NCBI GenBank assembly: GCA_007135635.1
Contig: SLIO01000291.1
Span: 1 to 11,335, forward strand
Length of the DNA: 11,335 nucleotides
Origin: Methylomicrobium sp.
Lineage (GTDB): Bacteria; Pseudomonadota; Gammaproteobacteria; Methylococcales; Methylomonadaceae
Direction of reading: 5' to 3'
Position numbers and translations under genes: made by a program
Part shown: piece after piece, positions 1-5,131 of the stretch
How the letters are laid out: each line of letters starts with the position of its first letter
Position numbering within the stretch: position 1 is the first letter of the stretch
The notes under the pieces: generated by a model
Seen by the model: the letters and a program-made list of their open reading frames with translations, nothing else
What the model was told of the DNA's origin: nothing
Databases searched by the model: none

Positions 1-11
1 AGCAATTGCCG

Positions 12-76
12 AGGAGCAAAAATCTGCAAGCGCTATGGATGGCGTGAATGCAGATTTTGCAGGAGCAAAAATCTGC
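12..76. repeat. 16-bp direct repeat pair with an inverted partial copy between them
   Basis: AGGAGCAAAAATCTGC occurs at 12-27 and again, identical, at 61-76. Between them, GCAGATTTTGC at 50-60 is the reverse complement of the GCAAAAATCTGC part with one A missing. The middle element can therefore pair with either flanking copy. The tighter hairpin (50-60 with 65-76, one bulge) has a four-base loop. The stem is not followed by a T-run, so it is not a standard terminator. A shortened relative (AGGAGAAAAATCT) occurs at 4828-4840 beside the REP cluster. This is probably a dispersed intergenic repeat family, though that cannot be confirmed from one window. Confidence 0.6.
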
Positions 77-191
77 CCTGCCGCCGACACCTGTCAATCG
101 AGCCACCGAACTCCCCTTCTAACAGTTGTCTAAGTTATTTCATGCTCGTTCCTTAGCAATTTTAAAATCTAATAAGGTCCGATAATTTGGC

Positions 192-223
192 TTAAAAGCA
201 TTGTATCGATACTATGCTTTTAA
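192..223. repeat. 32-bp near-perfect palindrome (15 of 16 positions symmetric)
   Basis: The outer arms TTAAAAGCAT (192-201) and ATGCTTTTAA (214-223) are exact reverse complements. The core GTATCGATAC (203-212) is itself a perfect palindrome. The only break in symmetry is the T202/T213 pair, so the whole is a two-fold-symmetric element with no unpaired loop of its own. As DNA it could be a binding site for a dimeric or tetrameric protein, or a cruciform. As RNA it would fold into a long AT-rich hairpin that could end a transcript entering from the left. Its distance from the response regulator start (about 480 nt) makes an operator role for that gene unlikely. Confidence 0.65.
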
Positions 224-702
224 ATCCTTTTAATATACAGGTGTTTTTTAACCGGATTGTAACTATTACCATGAGTCTGCTATTTGGTCTCGGGCATTGA
301 CTTCTAACGATGCGTGCACCCTGCATCAAAATTAAGTATGATTTTAAACATGACCAATGACTTATTGAATTTAGGTGCTGGGTGAATGCAGCAATTTCCA
401 ATTTGAAGTTCGATAGGTATTTATCGTTATGGGTGGTCTTTATTCATGGGTACATAGCTTGGTGTGCTAAGCATTGCGATTCATGGCGCTGGATTCTGCC
501 AATCCCCGATGGAATGGACGCGTTTTTCCTTAAGTTGGCGCTTATGAGGTGAATATACCCGCCTACTGTGTAATCTTTTTATAGGGATAGTAGTCTTGTT
601 CAATGTTTTTGTGTTGTGAGGGGGGAAGATAGGTATTTTTTTGACTGGTCGGCCTAGGTTTTTTTTACACTGTCGCTTATCGTTTTTTACGCTTTAATTA
701 TC

Positions 703-1383
703 ATGAATATTTTATTGATCGAAGATGACTCAGTTCTTACCGACGGATTGATTCATACGCTTAAAAAAACCGGTTACGTTGTTACCGCCACCAAAAGCGG
801 GCGTTATGCCGAACAATTGGTTGAAGCCCAAGATTTCGATTTGATTGTGCTGGACTTGGGGTTACCCGATATGGACGGTTTAGAATTATTACGCAAATTT
901 CGTAACCGAAAGATTTCATTGCCGATTCTGATTTTGACGGCTCGTGAAAGCATGAACGATCGAATCGAAGGGATTCGGCAAGGTGCGGACGACTACATGA
1001 CTAAACCTTTCGAGCTGATGGAATTGGAAGCGCGCATTCATGCATTGATTAGACGTTGCTATGGCGGTTTCAGCCATACCATCGAAGTGGGTCGGCTTTC
1101 GCTCGATACTCAAAATAATCAAGTTTCCGCAGATGGAAAGTTGCTGGTTTTATCGGCGCGTGAATCCGCTGTATTGGAAATCTTGCTTTTACAAGCCGGT
1201 AAAGTCGTTTGTAAGGACCGTATTGCGCAGCGTTTATCAGCGGACGGCGATGCATTGGCCGATAATGCGATCGAAGTCTATGTGCATCGCGTTCGAAAAC
1301 GGATCGAACCTTATGGCGCCGTCATCCGGACCGTACGGGGTTTAGGTTACTTGCTGGAGACGGGCGGCGATGGAGCAAAATAG
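703..1383 (+). CDS. OmpR-family two-component response regulator (QseB/TctD-like)
   Basis: A 226-residue DNA-binding response regulator that should be phosphorylated by the kinase encoded next and then bind promoter DNA in the cytoplasm. The N-terminal receiver domain (about 1-115) shows the acidic pair D8/D9, the phospho-acceptor D51 in LVLDLGLPDMDG context (here VLDLGLPDMDG), T79 and the conserved lysine K101 followed by PF. The C-terminal winged helix (about 128-220) ends with the typical recognition-helix and wing sequence IEVYVHRVRKRIE...IRTVRGLGYLLE. Length is normal for the OmpR/PhoB class. The ATG at 703 gives a complete receiver domain, but no clear Shine-Dalgarno sequence precedes it. 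The 3' end overlaps the kinase gene by 14 nt, indicating one operon and likely translational coupling. QseB, PmrA and TctD are the closest styles I recognise; the target genes are unknown. Confidence 0.95.
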   Translation: MNILLIEDDSVLTDGLIHTLKKTGYVVTATKSGRYAEQLVEAQDFDLIVLDLGLPDMDGLELLRKFRNRKISLPILILTARESMNDRIEGIRQGADDYMTKPFELMELEARIHALIRRCYGGFSHTIEVGRLSLDTQNNQVSADGKLLVLSARESAVLEILLLQAGKVVCKDRIAQRLSADGDALADNAIEVYVHRVRKRIEPYGAVIRTVRGLGYLLETGGDGAK

Positions 1384-2755
1384 AACGCTAAGAACCGAAA
1401 TACTGATTCGGCTTATCACGCCGGTTTTGCTTTTTGTCGCGTTTGAAGCCGTCAGTTCCTATTATGTTACGCGGCATTATGTTGATGAAGCTTACGATCG
1501 ATGGCTATTGGATTCTGCAGGTTCCTTGGTGCAAGAAATCAAAGTTCATAATAACAAGGTAATTGCGGAATTACCGCCGGCGGCATTGACCATTTTTAAA
1601 TGGGATGAACTAGACAAGACCTACTTCAAAATCATCGGCGAGAACCAAGGCATGATCGCTGGAGATAGCTTCGTTCCCGAACCTTTCGATGAATCGACCG
1701 ATTGGTCGAAGCCGGTTTTTTTCAATAATACGATTCGAGGCGAGTCAGTGCGAGGAGTTTCTATCCTTGTGGCGCGAGAAGACCTTCCGGAAATCGTATT
1801 CGTGCATGTTGCCGAGACTTTAAACAAGCGCCGCAACATGATGATGGATATTTTATTGGCCGATTTGATACCGCCGATTGTTTTAGCGATTTTTATTGGT
1901 TTCTATATGCGCAAAGCCGTTTATCGAGGCTTGAGTCCTTTACGCGAATTGGCCGATGAAGTTGCCATGCGCTCCCCGAAAGACTTGAGCCCGATTCCGG
2001 AAGCGCACGTCTTCGCCGAAGTGCGAACCTTGACCGATACCATTAATGACTTATTGAAGCGATTGGACGGCGCGATTGCTTCACAGCAACGATTTATTGC
2101 CAATGCCGCTCATCAACTTCGAACACCGCTGGCAGGCCTAAAACTGCAGTCTGAACGGGCTTTGCGGGAAGATAGCATGACAGCAATGAAACCGGCCTTA
2201 TTGCAAATTCAAAGCAGCGCCGACAGGGTTTCTCATATTATTTCTCAACTTTTGGCATTGGCTAAATCGGGTGCTATTGAAAGCGGACTGCTTTTGGCAA
2301 AGTTTGATTTATTGATGTTGGTGAGGGAAGTCAGTAGCGAATGGGTTCCTAAGGCTTTGCAGAATCATATCGAACTTAGTTTCGAAGGTCCTAAACAAGC
2401 GGTTTATATCAACGGCAACGAAATTTTAATTCGCGAGTTATTGGTCAATCTTCTCGATAACGCGGTTTGTTACGGACGTGAGAACGGTAACATAATCGTA
2501 AGGCTACAGCCGGGGCCTTCGCCTACGTTGACTGTCGAGGATGATGGGTTTGGCATACCAGCATCCGAACTGGATAAAATCTTTGAGCGTTTTTATCGAA
2601 TTCCGGGAAGTCCTGGAGATGGCTGCGGATTGGGGCTTCCCATTGTCAAGGAAATTGCCGACTTACATAAAGCGGAGCTGGTTCTTGGAACTTCGCCAGG
2701 CTCGGCGGGGACGAAAGTCGATTTGGTGTTCAAGCAAACGTCGACTGAGAAGTAG
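1370..2755 (+). CDS. Membrane sensor histidine kinase (TctE/QseC-like)
   Basis: A 461-residue inner-membrane sensor kinase, partner of the preceding regulator. Transmembrane segments lie at about 13-33 and 162-184. They enclose a periplasmic sensor region of roughly 125 residues resembling the two-component sensor kinase N-terminal domain (2CSK_N type) of TctE-like proteins. A HAMP-like linker (about 185-238) follows. The H-box reads FIANAAHQLRTPLAGL with phospho-accepting H248. The ATPase domain shows the N-box (ELLVNLLDNAVCYG, N360/N364), the G1 box (DDGFGIP, about 391-397) and a glycine-rich G2 box (GDGCGLGLPIV, about 416-426). All catalytic motifs are intact. A GGAG at 1356-1359 lies 10 nt before the ATG at 1370, inside the regulator gene. 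Tricarboxylates are the signal for TctE, but the sensor domain is too divergent to infer a ligand here. Confidence 0.93.
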   Translation: MEQNRTLRTEILIRLITPVLLFVAFEAVSSYYVTRHYVDEAYDRWLLDSAGSLVQEIKVHNNKVIAELPPAALTIFKWDELDKTYFKIIGENQGMIAGDSFVPEPFDESTDWSKPVFFNNTIRGESVRGVSILVAREDLPEIVFVHVAETLNKRRNMMMDILLADLIPPIVLAIFIGFYMRKAVYRGLSPLRELADEVAMRSPKDLSPIPEAHVFAEVRTLTDTINDLLKRLDGAIASQQRFIANAAHQLRTPLAGLKLQSERALREDSMTAMKPALLQIQSSADRVSHIISQLLALAKSGAIESGLLLAKFDLLMLVREVSSEWVPKALQNHIELSFEGPKQAVYINGNEILIRELLVNLLDNAVCYGRENGNIIVRLQPGPSPTLTVEDDGFGIPASELDKIFERFYRIPGSPGDGCGLGLPIVKEIADLHKAELVLGTSPGSAGTKVDLVFKQTSTEK

Positions 2756-2770
2756 GTTGATTTTTACGGA

Positions 2771-2812
2771 TTAGGTTTATGCCAAGTAATGAACTGTTTG
2801 GCATAAACCTAA
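2771..2812. terminator. 15-bp perfect inverted repeat between convergent genes, probable bidirectional transcript end
   Basis: TTAGGTTTATGCCAA (2771-2785) and TTGGCATAAACCTAA (2798-2812) are exact reverse complements around a 12-nt loop. The element sits in the 83-nt gap between the kinase stop and the stop of the convergent DUF3300 gene, where a shared terminator is expected. The stem is long but not GC-rich and neither side has a strong T-run. It is therefore not a textbook intrinsic terminator and could instead be a 3'-end-protecting hairpin. Confidence 0.55.
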
Positions 2813-2838
2813 ATGCGAGATTTTACCCATGAAGGATA

Positions 2839-4635
2839 TTAGCGTGAATTCGATGATTCTCGTCGGCTAGACGACCTGCCGGAGGAATAGTTGGCTGGGC
2901 CGTCGCGGCTTCCGCTACTGCTTGAGGATCTATAGCTCATGCCTGTCGATGCGCCGCCTCTATCGCGATCAACAGTTGTCGTGGAAGACGGCCTCTGACG
3001 CCGGCTTTCGCGGTAACTGTTGTTGCTTCGGTTTTCACTACTCGTTACGCGCGCGTTAGTAGGGGTTCGGGTTTGTTGACGTTGAGGTAAAACGTTTGGA
3101 GACGATGAACCGGCTGAGTTGACACGTCTATTTTGAAACGTTGTTCCGCTTGAGATCTGGCGTCGTGAATCTTGGTTTGGAATCGCTTCACGGTTAGGGG
3201 GGTTGGAACGTTGTTGCGCAGGAATATTCCCGGTTTCGCGGTTTGAAGAGAAATCGGAGGTTGTTCGCCGCGAAGCAGGTTCTCGCCGTTGCGCGTTGTC
3301 ACGATTATAGGTACTGTTTTGCCTCCGGGTATTGCCGGATGAAGCGCTTTGGGCGGTGGGTCCGGAATTGCGCGAACTTAAATTGGATTCCAAGCCGCTT
3401 GGTGAAATGCTGCTGGATTGGCGCCAACGATCTCTTGTTGTCATTCTGTCGGTATCGGTGCGGTTATCTCTCCGTCCGGTGCTCTGGTCCGTTGATCGAT
3501 CGTCATGGCTTTGCGTGGCGGCATAACTGCTCCGGTCTCGATTGCGCCGGTCGGATTGGGCCGGGTTGGTGCTATGAGTGCGCCAACGATCTCTTGTTGT
3601 CATTCTGTCGGTATCGGTGCGGTTATCTCTCCGTCCGGTGCTCTGGTCCGTTGATCGATCGTCATTATTTCGCGTGGTGGCATAACTGCTCCAGCCTTGG
3701 TTGCGCCGACCGGATTGAGACCGGTTTATGTTATCGGCGCGATCGAATGTATTTCGGCCGGTATCGGCATAGCCGGTACCGGAACGTCTGGATGTTCCGA
3801 ATTGCCGCTGCAACGAATCATGACGATAGGCAACGCCGCGGCGGTGATTCGAATTATGCTGCCATCTAGGAAAGCCTGCATAGCGTACGTGTCGTCCCGA
3901 ATTAAAATGAGGTCTGTGTTGATAAGTATGATGGCGATGGACAACTACGGTCTGGCGTCGGTACCAGTCGAAGCTGCTGAAGAAAAAACCTGGCGAGACG
4001 AATACGCCTCGGCCCCATCCCCAATTAAAACCCAAGTTCAAATGAATGCCGGGCGGCGGCCCCCAGTAAACGGGGGCGTAACCCGGCCACCACCATGAGC
4101 CGTAAATAACCTGTGGATTATAATAAGGCACATAGACGACTTGAGGGTTGGCAGGTTCGATAACGATAACTTGATTTTCGCGTACGACTCGCGCATTGTC
4201 GGTCGAATTGAGATTACCGGCCTCGTAGGCTCTTTGTCGCAGGTTCTGAACGCTACCCATGACTTGGGCTTCCTGAAACAAAAAGGCATCGCCTAGCGCG
4301 CGTGTCCAGTTCAGGTCGTCGTTCATCCGCAAAAGGATTTGCGGGAAAGCGGTCAATGCCTTGACGCTAGGATCCCAGGGTTGATTTTCGACGGCATCAA
4401 CGGCCTGTTCGCCTTCAAGACCCGGATTGGCCTGCGACCACCGAGCTGCTTCGACGATTTCTAAAGGATAGGTGGCAGCCACCAATATTTGCGACAATAG
4501 CACGTCGGGATATAGTGCGATCGGTGCCAGCATTTGATCGAGTTCGGCTTGGCTGAAGGCCGGATTCTCTTGTTGAGCGGATGCAGTCGGTACGGAAGAC
4601 AGTAACGCCGCTAGCAAAATTATAATCGTTTTCAT
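2839..4635 (-). CDS. Secreted DUF3300 protein with a long disordered Arg/Ser/Asn-rich tail
   Basis: A 598-residue exported protein of unknown function. I chose the ATG at 4635 over the upstream in-frame start at 4689. It has a strong GGAGG (4644-4648) 8 nt before it and gives a clean signal peptide (MKTIIILLAALLSSVPTASA, cleavage after A20). Residues about 25-175 match the DUF3300 family, with LDQMLAPIALYPDVLLSQIL and the motifs around EIVEAARW and QPWDPSVKAL. E. coli YacH carries the same domain. A strikingly aromatic, Gly/Pro-rich part follows (about 168-225, YVPYYNPQVIYGSWWWPGYA), then a His/Arg-rich patch (about 233-272). The rest is polar low complexity rich in R, S, N, T, Q and D. Residues about 324-352 and 377-405 are an exact repeat (see the tandem repeat entry). 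The gene stands alone, convergent with the two-component system. A role in the envelope is inferred from the signal peptide only. Confidence 0.88.
   Translation of the reverse strand: MKTIIILLAALLSSVPTASAQQENPAFSQAELDQMLAPIALYPDVLLSQILVAATYPLEIVEAARWSQANPGLEGEQAVDAVENQPWDPSVKALTAFPQILLRMNDDLNWTRALGDAFLFQEAQVMGSVQNLRQRAYEAGNLNSTDNARVVRENQVIVIEPANPQVVYVPYYNPQVIYGSWWWPGYAPVYWGPPPGIHLNLGFNWGWGRGVFVSPGFFFSSFDWYRRQTVVVHRHHTYQHRPHFNSGRHVRYAGFPRWQHNSNHRRGVAYRHDSLQRQFGTSRRSGTGYADTGRNTFDRADNINRSQSGRRNQGWSSYATTRNNDDRSTDQSTGRRDNRTDTDRMTTRDRWRTHSTNPAQSDRRNRDRSSYAATQSHDDRSTDQSTGRRDNRTDTDRMTTRDRWRQSSSISPSGLESNLSSRNSGPTAQSASSGNTRRQNSTYNRDNAQRREPASRRTTSDFSSNRETGNIPAQQRSNPPNREAIPNQDSRRQISSGTTFQNRRVNSAGSSSPNVLPQRQQTRTPTNARVTSSENRSNNSYRESRRQRPSSTTTVDRDRGGASTGMSYRSSSSSGSRDGPANYSSGRSSSRRESSNSR
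3421..3724. repeat. 159-bp in-frame tandem duplication inside the DUF3300 gene
   Basis: The 86 bases at 3421-3506 recur without a single change at 3580-3665, a period of 159 bp (53 codons). The following bases of each unit (3507-3565 and 3666-3724) are also clearly related but have diverged. The repeat preserves the reading frame and adds a second DDRSTDQSTGRRDNRTD-containing unit to the disordered tail. Identity at silent positions over 86 bp suggests a recent duplication or gene conversion rather than protein-level selection alone. Such a repeat could vary in copy number by replication slippage. Confidence 0.9.
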
Positions 4636-4798
4636 CGTATATGCCTCCAGGCTCGGGCCTTGGCGGGTTTGGCAGGGAAAGTACGTCATGGAAGGATGTC
4701 AGTGTCTGTCAGTTTCCCCGCGTTTGGGTAATTGTCGCATTTGACGCTTAATCTCTGCTGAATAAGGAACGCAACCAAAGCCACAATTTTGTTCATTG

Positions 4799-4827
4799 GC
4801 GGGACGGGGTTTGCAACTCCGTCCCGC
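4799..4827. repeat. GC-rich 9-bp stem-loop
   Basis: GCGGGACGG (4799-4807) pairs exactly with CCGTCCCGC (4819-4827) around the loop GGTTTGCAACT. It lies directly left of the REP-like units and is followed by AGGAGAAAAATCT, a relative of the left-edge repeat. A partial echo of its right arm and loop (CAACCGTCCCACA) is seen at 5114-5126, next to the pump stop codon. It is probably another dispersed intergenic repeat, or a transcript-end hairpin. Confidence 0.6.
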
Positions 4828-4846
4828 AGGAGAAAAATCTTTTGTG

Positions 4847-4920
4847 GGAGCGACGCCTTCGTCGCGATGTCGAAGCCGGCGTCGTTCAAGTTGTCGTTGT
4901 CTTTTTTCGAAGTCTGTAAC
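4847..4920 (+). repeat. REP-like unit, copy A
   Basis: A 74-bp unit 70 of 74 bases identical to copy B at 5044-5117. It begins GGAG and then forms the stem GCGACG (4850-4855) / CGTCGC (4860-4865) with the loop CCTT. GTGGGA immediately before the stem is the kind of conserved head seen in Pseudomonas-type REP elements. Behind it a larger imperfect pairing is possible between CGACGCC (4851-4857) and GGCGTCG (4878-4884). REP elements are associated in many gammaproteobacteria with RAYT-type transposases acting in trans; none is encoded in this window. Confidence 0.75.
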
Positions 4921-4987
4921 GTTTAGCCGTTTTTTTCGGGGCTTTGGCGTTGCGACTTCGATACCGTTGTGCGTTTTTCGGTCGTTT

Positions 4988-5024
4988 CGACTTCGACGAT
5001 CGCGATCAGGGGATCGCTCCCACA
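4988..5024 (-). repeat. REP-like unit, inverted diverged copy C
   Basis: Read on the minus strand this unit starts TGTGGGAGCGA like copy A and ends in TCGAAGTCG, matching the TCGAAGCCG of copy A. Its stem is GCGATC / GATCGC (plus-strand positions 5002-5007 and 5012-5017) with a four-base loop. Relative to copies A and B, two positions of each arm have changed together so that pairing is preserved. Its opposite orientation between A and B makes the cluster a BIME-like mosaic. Confidence 0.7.
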
Positions 5025-5043
5025 AAGGCTTCCAGCCGCTGTC

Positions 5044-5117
5044 GGAGCGACGCCTTCGTCGCGATGTCGAAGCCGGCGTCGTTCAAGTTGCCTTTGTCCT
5101 TTTTCGAAGTCTGCAAC
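5044..5117 (+). repeat. REP-like unit, copy B
   Basis: Same 74-bp unit as copy A with four substitutions. The stem GCGACG (5047-5052) / CGTCGC (5057-5062) and loop CCTT are unchanged. Its end is only 14 nt from the stop codon of the pump gene, so its hairpin would be in the 3' end of the efflux operon transcript and may block exonucleases or help termination. Confidence 0.75.
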
Positions 5118-5131
5118 CGTCCCACAGAGAG

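Larger units (their letters stand above)
1..702. other. Long AT-rich gene-free region upstream of the two-component system
   Basis: I find no convincing coding region here on either strand. The only sizeable open frame (192-401, minus, 69 codons) starts at TTG, has no Shine-Dalgarno sequence and resembles nothing I recognise. The stretch holds the repeat cluster at 12-76 and the palindrome at 192-223, described separately. Just before the response regulator, TTGACT at 641-646 matches a sigma-70 -35 box at five of six positions, but the best -10 partners are poor (TACACT at 666-671, 19-nt spacing), so I do not call a promoter. No clear ribosome binding site precedes the ATG at 703. A promoter and possibly a small RNA could be hidden here, but nothing in the sequence proves either. 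Confidence 0.6.
4636..5131. other. Non-coding interval between the DUF3300 gene and the efflux pump gene
   Basis: This 496-nt gap must carry the promoter of the DUF3300 gene and the 3' end of the efflux operon, both on the minus strand. Several open frames cross it, but all are products of the repeats in the region and show no family resemblance. It holds the GC-rich hairpin at 4799-4827 and three REP-like units (4847-4920, 4988-5024, 5044-5117). I see no standard intrinsic terminator after the pump gene; the REP hairpins may act as the transcript boundary. No confident -35/-10 pair for the DUF3300 gene stands out between 4650 and 4800. Confidence 0.6.

Noticed and set aside
35..133. A 32-codon frame (ATG at 35) running through the left-edge repeat
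   Set aside because: Its first half is translated from the repeat itself and no properly spaced Shine-Dalgarno sequence precedes it. It is more likely a by-product of the repeat than a gene.
192..223. Possible dif/XerCD-type recombination site
   Set aside because: The arms and the central region do not match the dif consensus as I know it, and no recombinase or mobile gene lies nearby.
192..401. A 69-codon open frame on the minus strand in the left gene-free region
   Set aside because: It starts at TTG, has no ribosome binding site, shows no recognisable family and ends inside the palindrome at 192-223. AT-rich non-coding DNA easily gives such frames.
1061..1345. A 94-codon frame inside the response regulator gene
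   Set aside because: It is a frame-shifted shadow of the clearly intact regulator, with no family resemblance of its own.
3421..3724. Possible CRISPR array because of regularly spaced identical blocks
   Set aside because: There are only two units, 86 identical bases long, in frame within a coding sequence, and the would-be spacers are related to each other. It is a tandem duplication.
3243..3869. A 208-codon frame on the plus strand containing an internal repeat
   Set aside because: It lies wholly antisense to the DUF3300 gene. Its repeat is the antisense of the 159-bp duplication, and it has no plausible domain or start signal.
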